The translations under genes and the position numbers were made by a program. From positions 1-5,921 of the forward strand of contig JANQSM010000127.1 in the NCBI GenBank assembly GCA_028284025.1: a DNA stretch of 5,921 bases, in the 5' to 3' direction. Below the pieces are notes generated by a model. The model was given only the letters and a program-made list of their open reading frames with translations. It was not told where the DNA came from and did not search any database. Source of the DNA: Alphaproteobacteria bacterium. Lineage in GTDB: Bacteria > Pseudomonadota > Alphaproteobacteria > JANQSM01. Of this stretch, positions 1 through 5,333 are shown in pieces; position 1 is the first letter of the stretch; every line of letters begins with the position of its first letter.

Positions 1-702
1 ATTGATGCGGCTGTCGATATGGCACAAAAGCAAGAAATTTCTGGCATCATTACCAATCCGATTCATAAAAAAGCCTTGATGGAAAATGGCTTTCAACACG
101 CCGGTCATACGGACTACCTGGCACATTTATGTGCAACCGAAGATCCGGTAATGATGCTGGCAGCGGATTCTTTGCGTGTTGTACCCTTAACTGTGCACAT
201 TCCTCTGAATGAAGTTCCCGCCGCCATTACAACAGATAAAATTATCAAAACCGCAAGCGTTGTTCATGAAGCTTTGAAAAATGATTTTTCTATCAAGGAC
301 CCGCGATTGGCGATTGCAGGACTAAACCCACATGCAGGGGAAGGCGGTATTTTGGGCCAGGAAGAAGAAAGTATTATCATTCCTGCTATTCAAACTCTGA
401 AAGGTGTCGGCATGGATGTGACCGGCCCCTTCCCGGCAGATACATTATTTCATGAACGTGCACGATCCATGTATGATGCAGCCATTTGCATGTATCATGA
501 TCAGGCCCTGACACCGATTAAAACTTTATATTTTGATACATGTGTGAACACCACCCTTGGCCTACCTATTGTGCGCACTTCCCCTGATCACGGCACTGCC
601 CTCGATATTGCCGGTAAAGGTATTGCCAATCCATCCAGTTTAATGGCCGCCATTTCATTGGCCGGGAAAATTGCCTATCACCGCGAAACGTCAAGCGTAT
701 GA
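1..702 (+). CDS. pdxA: 4-hydroxythreonine-4-phosphate dehydrogenase PdxA, 5' end missing
   Basis: PdxA oxidises 4-phosphohydroxy-L-threonine with NAD(P)+ in the DXP-dependent route to pyridoxal 5'-phosphate; it is a cytosolic metal-dependent dimer. The frame is open from base 1, so the gene begins left of the window and the ATG at 19 is internal. About 233 residues are visible. Numbering from that ATG, the three metal-binding histidines of the family are His60 (TVHIPL), His105 (GLNPHAGEGG) and His160 (MYHDQ). Their spacing of 45 and 55 residues equals that of His166, His211 and His266 in the E. coli enzyme, so roughly 100 residues are missing upstream. The TNPIHK, GHT and late RTSPDHGTA motifs are also present. 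The stop overlaps the rsmA start as ATGA (699-702), indicating one transcript and coupled translation. No damage is visible. The identification is secure. Confidence 0.97.
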   Translation: MDAAVDMAQKQEISGIITNPIHKKALMENGFQHAGHTDYLAHLCATEDPVMMLAADSLRVVPLTVHIPLNEVPAAITTDKIIKTASVVHEALKNDFSIKDPRLAIAGLNPHAGEGGILGQEEESIIIPAIQTLKGVGMDVTGPFPADTLFHERARSMYDAAICMYHDQALTPIKTLYFDTCVNTTLGLPIVRTSPDHGTALDIAGKGIANPSSLMAAISLAGKIAYHRETSSV

Positions 703-1535
703 GTAACCTTCCTCCTCTCCGTGATATCATTGAAGAATTTGGATTAGGGGCGCGCAAATCGTTAGGCCAGCATTTTTTGCTGGATATAAATCTCACCCGG
801 CGCATCGCCAGCGTTGCAGAAAACCTGGAAAACCGAACAGTAATTGAGATTGGCCCTGGACCGGGTGGTTTGACCCGTGCCCTGGTAGAAAGTAAAGCAA
901 AGCAGATTATTGCAATTGAGCACGATGGCCGATTTATCGAAGCTTTACAAAGTCTGGTGGATGTAGCTGATGGACGGCTCATCCTTTTACATGCAGATGC
1001 CTTGAAGGCAAATTATGCTGATTTGTGCCAGGGTCCGACCAAGGTTATTGCAAATCTTCCCTATAATATTTCAACACCCTTGATGATTCTGTGGTTAAAG
1101 CAGGCTCTTCTTTTTGAAAGCCTAACCTTGATGTTTCAAAAAGAAGTGGTAGATCGTCTGATTGCCAAACCCAATACCAAGCAGTATGGGCGCTTGTCCG
1201 TAATGACCCAATGGCTGTGCAAAGTAGAAAAACAGTTTGATGTAAATCCCAAAGCTTTTGTGCCTCCCCCCAAAGTACAATCTTCTGTTGTGGTGTTAAC
1301 GCCCTACAAAGAATTACCCCATCTGGCCCGATTTGAAGATATGGAAAAGGTAACTCAAACAGCTTTCAACCAACGCCGTAAAATGCTACGCGCCAGCCTG
1401 AAACCGCTTTTCCAGAATACAGAAACTGTCTTAAACAAGGCAGGTATTGATCCAACCCAGCGGGCAGAGAATTTAACAATTGAAGATTTTGCCCGCCTGG
1501 CAAATTTGATTACTGCCCCTCCCGCAGGGCTTTAA
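699..1535 (+). CDS. rsmA: 16S rRNA (adenine1518-N6/adenine1519-N6)-dimethyltransferase RsmA (KsgA)
   Basis: RsmA transfers four methyl groups from S-adenosylmethionine to two adjacent adenines in the 3' terminal hairpin of 16S rRNA, a late check on small-subunit assembly. The 278 residues match the family's usual length (E. coli about 273). Visible motifs in order: KSLGQHFLLD at 20-29; SAM-binding motif I EIGPGPGGLT at 50-59; acidic Glu74 at the end of the second strand; Asp100; catalytic motif IV NLPYNIS at 119-125; the FVPPPKVQSSVV segment; and the C-terminal FNQRRKMLRASL helix typical of KsgA. The ATG overlaps the pdxA stop by 4 bases and lacks a good Shine-Dalgarno sequence, so translation probably depends on ribosomes finishing pdxA. 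Its last 26 bases overlap the 3' end of gmk on the other strand. Confidence 0.98.
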   Translation: MSNLPPLRDIIEEFGLGARKSLGQHFLLDINLTRRIASVAENLENRTVIEIGPGPGGLTRALVESKAKQIIAIEHDGRFIEALQSLVDVADGRLILLHADALKANYADLCQGPTKVIANLPYNISTPLMILWLKQALLFESLTLMFQKEVVDRLIAKPNTKQYGRLSVMTQWLCKVEKQFDVNPKAFVPPPKVQSSVVVLTPYKELPHLARFEDMEKVTQTAFNQRRKMLRASLKPLFQNTETVLNKAGIDPTQRAENLTIEDFARLANLITAPPAGL

Positions 1536-2148
1536 CAAATTCGGTCAGATCCAATTGGCGACGGCGGCGCAAACGTTCAGCATTCAAGATTGATTGTACG
1601 TGGGTAACGCTTTCTTCAATTGAATTGTTAACAAACACATAGTCATATTCCGCCCAATGACTTAACTCATCCGCCGCTTTTGACATCCGGAATTCAACCG
1701 TTTCGGAACTATCCTGTTTACGCGAAATTAAGCGACGTTCCAGTTCCTGCATCGATGGGGGTAATACAAACACACTGACCAGGTCCTCACGCGCCTTTTG
1801 CGCCAGTTGCTGCGTTCCCTGCCAATCAATATCAAACAGCACATCATGCCCGGAAGACAAAGAATCCAGCACCGGTTTTTCCGGTGTGCCGTAATAATGG
1901 TCAAATACCTTGGCGTATTCCAGTAATTCTCCACGATTGATCATCAGGTTAAATTCTTCACGATCAACAAAAAGATAATCTTCTCCATTCGATTCCCCCG
2001 GACGCTTTGGACGGGTCGTGACGGAAATAGAAAGACTCAGGTTTTTATCCTGCTCCAGCAAATGTCGAGAAATTGTAGTCTTACCCGCCCCGGATGGAGA
2101 GGATAGAACCAGCATCAAACCTCGATGATTTTTAAGTTGTTGCGTCAT
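1510..2148 (-). CDS. gmk: guanylate kinase
   Basis: Gmk phosphorylates GMP to GDP using ATP, an essential step of purine nucleotide synthesis and recycling in the cytosol. The length (212 residues) is normal. The P-loop is SSPSGAGKTT at 16-25, with Ser in place of the first Gly of the Walker A pattern, a variant I know from alphaproteobacterial Gmk. The GMP-binding region VTTRPKRPGE follows at 43-52, then GEDY at 55-58. The Walker B-like DIDWQG lies at 106-111, and the arginine-rich LID region (ERRLISRKQDSSE) spans about 137-149. The start lies 2 bases after the yicC stop (TAG-AT-ATG) with only a weak ribosome binding site, so it is probably cotranscribed with and translationally coupled to yicC. 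Its 3' end overlaps rsmA head-on by 26 bases. Confidence 0.97.
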   Translation of the reverse strand: MTQQLKNHRGLMLVLSSPSGAGKTTISRHLLEQDKNLSLSISVTTRPKRPGESNGEDYLFVDREEFNLMINRGELLEYAKVFDHYYGTPEKPVLDSLSSGHDVLFDIDWQGTQQLAQKAREDLVSVFVLPPSMQELERRLISRKQDSSETVEFRMSKAADELSHWAEYDYVFVNNSIEESVTHVQSILNAERLRRRRQLDLTEFVKALREGQ

Positions 2149-2150
2149 AT

Positions 2151-3053
2151 CTATTCTAGATTTTGTACCTGTTCACGAAATTGTTCGATGGTATTTTTTA
2201 GATCTAATCCAATCTGGGTTAAATTAACAGCCCGTGCCTTGGAACATAACGTGTTGGCCTCACGTGTTAGTTCCTGGGCAATAAAATCAAGTCGTCGACC
2301 AGCCGGCCCGCCTTTTTTCAAAATATCCTTTATCTGCTTCAGGTGAGACTGCATACGATCAATTTCTTCACGCACATCCGCACGATTAACCAGCACAGCG
2401 GCTTCTTGCGCCAACCTGTCTTCCGGAAGATCTGGCATATTGGCGGTTAATTCTTTCATCTGCGCTGAAATCTTTTTCATAAGACCCGTTGGTTGTGTCT
2501 CAGCATGTTTGGCAGCAGATGTCACCAGTTTTTCCAGCTGGTTAACGTGACCATTCAGCACTTTCTGCAAATGCTTCCCTTCCCGTAAACGCATCGCTAT
2601 TACCTTATCCAGTACTTCATCCAGACTGGTAAGCAGCTCTTCAGTGGCTTCTTCGATGACAGCCGTTTCAGGCTCCATCACCACCAGATCTTTGGTTTTC
2701 AATAAAGTTTCCAGACTCATCGGCTCATCAACAATCATGCCTTTGAGTTCCTCACGCAGATTCAGAATCTGATACAGTAAATCTTTGTTCACCCTGACAT
2801 TCATTACATGGGCATTAGTTTGTAGGGTAAGCTGCACCTGCACGGACCCACGTGCGAGCTTTGACTGAATGCACTTGATCATTTCCGGTTCAAAAGTGGT
2901 ATACATATCCGGCAGACGCAGGCGGATATCCAACCCTTTGTTATTCAGGGTTTTGATTTCCCACACACCTTCAAAGCTTTCCGTTTGTAACCGGTATGTG
3001 GCAAAGCCTGTCATACTGTGCAGGGCGTTTGATGTTTGACCTTTTTTCGCCAT
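2151..3053 (-). CDS. yicC: YicC/YloC family endoribonuclease
   Basis: This belongs to the YicC/YloC family, members of which have been reported as endoribonucleases acting in RNA decay; the substrate here is unknown. At 300 residues it is close to the usual 285-300. The N-terminal domain starts with the signature SMTGFA at 13-18, followed by EIKTLNNKGLDIRLRLP (family pattern E-[RK]-[ST]-x-N-x-[RK]-x-L-[DE]) and RGSVQVQL. The C-terminal domain (formerly DUF1732) carries QEAAVLVNRADVREEI, GRRLDFIAQELTREANT and a final LKNTIEQFREQVQN, all strongly conserved. The ATG at 3053 was chosen because it is the first Met in frame close upstream of the signature. No clear Shine-Dalgarno precedes it, so a start at Met14 is a weak alternative. 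It heads the yicC-gmk pair and diverges from the SDR gene across 46 bases. Confidence 0.96.
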   Translation of the reverse strand: MAKKGQTSNALHSMTGFATYRLQTESFEGVWEIKTLNNKGLDIRLRLPDMYTTFEPEMIKCIQSKLARGSVQVQLTLQTNAHVMNVRVNKDLLYQILNLREELKGMIVDEPMSLETLLKTKDLVVMEPETAVIEEATEELLTSLDEVLDKVIAMRLREGKHLQKVLNGHVNQLEKLVTSAAKHAETQPTGLMKKISAQMKELTANMPDLPEDRLAQEAAVLVNRADVREEIDRMQSHLKQIKDILKKGGPAGRRLDFIAQELTREANTLCSKARAVNLTQIGLDLKNTIEQFREQVQNLE

Positions 3054-3099
3054 AGACTAAACTAATCGAAAATAACATGGTCTGACAACAAAAAAGCTG
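3054..3099. promoter_or_regulatory. 46-base divergent intergenic region between yicC and the SDR gene
   Basis: The start codons of yicC (-) and the SDR gene (+) face away from each other across this AT-rich spacer. If both genes are transcribed from here, their promoters must overlap here or extend into each other's coding sequence. I looked for sigma-70 hexamers on both strands and found only weak matches (for example TAACAT at 3073-3078 on +, without a partner -35), so no specific promoter is called. Neither gene has a strong ribosome binding site here. The regulatory role is inferred from geometry alone. Confidence 0.4.
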
Positions 3100-3870
3100 A
3101 TGAAAACATTCCCAAAATCCATTTTGATCACCGGCGCCAGCAGCGGTATTGGCGCTGCCTTGGCGTATCATTATGCCAAAGAAGGAGTTCATCTGTTTCT
3201 GGGGGGCCGGAATGAAGAACGTTTAAAAGCCGTGGCAAAAAAATGTGAAAAGAAGGGCGCAAAAGTCTCCACTGCCATTGGAGACGTGCTGGATAACATT
3301 TCCCTGCGAAACTGGATTGAACAGGCCGACAAACACGCCCCACTGGACCTGGTCATTGCCAATGCTGGTATTTCTGCTGGAACCGGAGGCAATGGTGAAA
3401 GCCAGGAACAAGCACAGATGATTTTTGCAATCAATGTTTATGGCGTGAACAACACGGTTTACCCAGCCATGGAAATTATGAAAAAGCGGGGGCACGGCCA
3501 AATCGCCATTATTAGTTCCCTGTCCGGGTTTTATGGATTTCCCGGGGCGCCAGCATATTGCGCATCCAAGGCAGCAGTAAGAGTAATGGGAGAAGCCCTG
3601 CGTGCAGACTTGCGCCCCCACGGCGTAAAAATAAATGTAATTTGCCCAGGATACGTCAAAACCCCAATGACCGATGCAAATGATTTTCCCATGCCACTGA
3701 TGGTGGAGACTGACAAAGCAGCGGCCATTATCGCCAGAGGCTTAGAAAAAAACAAAGCCCGCATTTCATTTCCATTTGCGATGCGTTTCCTCATCTGGTT
3801 GATTTTTAATCTTCCGGCTTTTCTGGTTGATCGACTCTTAGGCAATTTACCCCGTAAGGACAGTCTATAA
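3100..3870 (+). CDS. classical short-chain dehydrogenase/reductase (SDR), substrate unknown
   Basis: This is an NAD(P)-dependent oxidoreductase of the classical SDR family, 256 residues, the standard size. Visible in order: the Rossmann cofactor motif TGASSGIG at 11-18; Gly36-Arg37 after the second strand, where a basic residue usually favours NADP(H); Asp62 near the adenine ring; NAG at 88-90; and the catalytic tetrad Asn112, Ser140, Tyr153 and Lys157 (YCASK). The PGYVKTPMT segment follows at 183-191. The active site is intact. The substrate cannot be told from sequence. The last stretch (about 228-247, MRFLIWLIFNLPAFLVDRLL) is strongly hydrophobic with a basic end, which suggests membrane association or a lipid-like substrate; this is inference. 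The start was chosen because the Rossmann strand follows immediately, as is usual. It opens the three-gene plus-strand block between yicC and mltG. Confidence 0.93.
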   Translation: MKTFPKSILITGASSGIGAALAYHYAKEGVHLFLGGRNEERLKAVAKKCEKKGAKVSTAIGDVLDNISLRNWIEQADKHAPLDLVIANAGISAGTGGNGESQEQAQMIFAINVYGVNNTVYPAMEIMKKRGHGQIAIISSLSGFYGFPGAPAYCASKAAVRVMGEALRADLRPHGVKINVICPGYVKTPMTDANDFPMPLMVETDKAAAIIARGLEKNKARISFPFAMRFLIWLIFNLPAFLVDRLLGNLPRKDSL

Positions 3871-3880
3871 AAAATTGATA

Positions 3881-3909
3881 TTGACATTGCCTTTTAAGCA
3901 CCCTATAGT
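3881..3909 (+). promoter_or_regulatory. near-consensus sigma-70 promoter for the 221-residue gene pair
   Basis: A perfect -35 hexamer TTGACA (3881-3886) is followed by exactly 17 bases and the -10 hexamer TATAGT (3904-3909), five of six matches to TATAAT. Transcription would begin near 3916, giving a leader of about 28 bases before the ATG at 3944. It lies just after the SDR stop codon in the only sizeable gap on this strand. This is the best promoter match I found in the window, and it suggests strong transcription of the unknown pair independent of the SDR gene. Confidence 0.75.
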
Positions 3910-3932
3910 TCGTATCTATTTTGGAATTTAAT

Positions 3933-3936
3933 GGAG
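3933..3936 (+). promoter_or_regulatory. ribosome binding site of the first unknown gene
   Basis: GGAG lies 7 bases before the ATG at 3944, a good Shine-Dalgarno match at ideal spacing, and fixes that start. The ATG at 3931 just upstream is in another frame. Confidence 0.75.
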
Positions 3937-3943
3937 ATAAAAA

Positions 3944-4609
3944 ATGGACGTAGCAGAAACAACAAACACAGATAAAATGATGGCTGAGCTTTTAGAGGAC
4001 GCAATATTCGTATCTATTGTGTCAGACATTGAATTTGAGAATGGTCTGCAAAGCCGTTCCAAAACTACCTGGGTTGTCCCATCACGTGCCAGACATGTTC
4101 TGGAAAAGTGGGAAGAAGCCATTACGGCTGGTGAAGAAATCGACATTATGGATTTAAAGTTTGAATTGTCGCAGCGTGGCGCCTTCATGCAAAACTTATG
4201 TTACAAAAAAGATGAAATGGAACTCTTCGGTTTTGCAGAGGAACTTACACTGCGTGGAGGAAAAAACCTTGAACTGCTCGCTACCAGACATACAACTTAT
4301 GATAGAGGCCTCCCATTAGGTATTCAAAATACTGTGATGAACACATCTGAAGGAAAACAGGTCCTGGATTTGCAGGTTCCTGTCATGGATGGTCAGTTCG
4401 GTCCCACACCGCCTGAAGTAACAGCCAGAATAGCAGCGCAAATAGGTTGGAAGCCAATGCCTGCGGATGATAAGAAGAGTTTCAATATTTTGCCTTTGAA
4501 AAAGATAATGGGCTTGGGCGTTACAGAGGCACGTGTGACCATTAAACGGCACCCAGATCTTACAGCGTATCTCAGGCGTGCCAGTGCATATAATCGAGGG
4601 CGAGAATAA
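3944..4609 (+). CDS. protein of unknown function, first of two tandem paralogues
   Basis: I do not recognise this 221-residue protein. It has no signal peptide or membrane segment, so it is probably cytosolic. The N-terminal half (residues 20-90) aligns with the downstream protein: FEN at 31-33, WVVP at 43-46, VLEKWE at 52-57, IT at 60-61, then EL-Q-GAF-Q-L at 74-85. By eye about 27 of 58 positions are identical in residues 31-88, with one gap. Weaker similarity continues through GGKNL, YDRG and VMDG to about residue 150. The last 70 residues are rich in Lys and Arg (KKSFNILPLKKIMG, RVTIKRHP, YLRRASAYNRGRE) and have no counterpart in the paralogue. A near-consensus promoter and a good ribosome binding site support real, possibly high, expression. 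No catalytic motif is apparent; the helical VLEKWE to GAF stretch could be a binding or dimerisation element, which is a guess. Confidence 0.88.
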   Translation: MDVAETTNTDKMMAELLEDAIFVSIVSDIEFENGLQSRSKTTWVVPSRARHVLEKWEEAITAGEEIDIMDLKFELSQRGAFMQNLCYKKDEMELFGFAEELTLRGGKNLELLATRHTTYDRGLPLGIQNTVMNTSEGKQVLDLQVPVMDGQFGPTPPEVTARIAAQIGWKPMPADDKKSFNILPLKKIMGLGVTEARVTIKRHPDLTAYLRRASAYNRGRE

Positions 4610-4611
4610 TA

Positions 4612-4636
4612 GAAAAGATGAGAACCTTGTCTTTTC
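4612..4636 (+). promoter_or_regulatory. RNA hairpin immediately after the first unknown gene
   Basis: In RNA, 4612-4622 pairs with 4626-4636 as an 11-base-pair stem (nine Watson-Crick pairs and two adjacent G-U wobbles) closed by the three-base loop AAC. It begins two bases after the stop codon at 4607-4609. No run of U follows, so it is not a standard rho-independent terminator. It could protect the 3' end of the upstream message, mark a processing site, or compete with the hairpin that covers the next ribosome binding site. The wobbles make it stronger in the plus-strand transcript than in the antisense. Confidence 0.5.
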
Positions 4637-4657
4637 CTAACCTCAGCTAAGGGAAAA
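4632..4657 (+). promoter_or_regulatory. possible Shine-Dalgarno-sequestering hairpin before the second unknown gene
   Basis: The pyrimidine tract TTTTCCT (4632-4638) can pair with GGGAAAA (4651-4657), six Watson-Crick pairs plus one wobble, around a 12-base loop. The 3' arm contains the likely ribosome binding site AAGGG (4649-4653), 8 bases before the ATG at 4662. The 5' arm shares bases 4632-4636 with the preceding hairpin, so only one of the two can form at a time. The pairing is seen directly; a regulatory role is inferred. Confidence 0.35.
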
Positions 4658-4661
4658 AGCA

Positions 4662-5327
4662 ATGGATCAAGGTCAGACACCCCAAGACCCGGCATTTTCA
4701 CCCATTCCATCGGGTTGTCGCGCTATCTGCATATTGACAGAGCGTCATTTTGAGAATGACTCAAAATCAGTAGGGGAAGAATACTGGTTTGTCCCGCCAG
4801 CCGCCCTTCCTGTCCTTGAAAAATGGGAGCGGGAAATTACCATGCAAATTGGAAATATTAGCCTGGAAGAATTACAGAAAGAACTGGCACAAGCAGGGGC
4901 CTTTTTACAAGATTTGTCTTTTAAAGACCCCCAGGGAGCAGAACATACCCCTCATGCCAAAAGCCTAACAACTTTTTATGGAAATGGTAAAATGCTGTCT
5001 GAAGTGACGCAAAACTATGACGGCGGACATTTACGTTATATGTCCATTTGTGCACACAATCCTTTTATAAATGGTGATGATACCCTGGCTGGAAAAATTG
5101 AGTATATAGTGATTGATGGTTTACCTATGGCTCTTGATCACTTAATAGAATTTTCGCCTGAAAAAATGCACGCTGTTGGCCCTGGTGCCCTAAGCTGCTG
5201 GGCACAGCCATGCTCCCCAACTGGCGTGCTGAATCAAGCCGGAACTGCGATAAACCGCACCAGCACAACAATTCGTCACATTATGCAGGCCAGGTGTTTT
5301 CATGGATACGACGGTCCAGGTAGATAA
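4662..5327 (+). CDS. protein of unknown function, second of two tandem paralogues
   Basis: This is another unrecognised protein, also exactly 221 residues and without a signal peptide or membrane segment. It shares the upstream protein's N-terminal pattern: FEN at 30-32, WFVP at 42-45, VLEKWE at 51-56, IT at 59-60, and EL-Q-GAF-Q-L at 74-85 followed by FK. One residue is inserted near 61-65. Weaker matches continue (GNGKML, YDGG, VIDG). The first 20 residues are proline-rich, and the C-terminal third is unrelated to its neighbour: it contains several cysteines (ALSCWAQPCS, ARCFHG) and lacks the basic tail. I checked the other frames for a shifted reading of this tail and found nothing better. 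The start has AAGGG 8 bases upstream. It probably shares the promoter upstream of the first gene. Its stop abuts the mltG stop on the other strand with no base between. Confidence 0.85.
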   Translation: MDQGQTPQDPAFSPIPSGCRAICILTERHFENDSKSVGEEYWFVPPAALPVLEKWEREITMQIGNISLEELQKELAQAGAFLQDLSFKDPQGAEHTPHAKSLTTFYGNGKMLSEVTQNYDGGHLRYMSICAHNPFINGDDTLAGKIEYIVIDGLPMALDHLIEFSPEKMHAVGPGALSCWAQPCSPTGVLNQAGTAINRTSTTIRHIMQARCFHGYDGPGR

Positions 5328-5333
5328 CTAGTT
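5326..5333. repeat. 8-base palindrome across two abutting stop codons
   Basis: AACTAGTT is a perfect palindrome that includes the last two bases of the stop of the second unknown gene (TAA, 5325-5327) and the whole stop of mltG (CTA on this strand, 5328-5330). It is too short to act as a terminator, and no T-run or longer stem surrounds it. Noted as the junction of the plus-strand block with mltG. Confidence 0.4.

Noticed and set aside
566..982. 138-residue open frame on the minus strand opposite pdxA and rsmA
   Set aside because: It lies entirely over two securely identified genes, has no recognisable domain, and its composition is typical of an antisense shadow.
1513..1533. GC-rich inverted repeat near the rsmA stop, followed by CTTTAA, as a terminator
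   Set aside because: Only four consecutive pairs form in any register, the T-run is three bases, and the stretch is coding on both strands.
3223..3887. Several minus-strand open frames of 81 to 132 residues opposite the SDR gene
   Set aside because: The plus strand carries an intact SDR with a full catalytic tetrad; the antisense frames show no domain and no ribosome binding site.
4734..4762. TTGACA hexamer inside the second unknown gene as a possible promoter
   Set aside because: At 17 bases spacing the -10 position reads TGACTC, which does not resemble TATAAT.
5180..5327. Frameshift in the 3' part of the second unknown gene, suggested by its odd cysteine-rich tail
   Set aside because: One alternative frame closes early and the other gives a tail that resembles neither the first paralogue nor any family I know, so there is no positive evidence of a shift.
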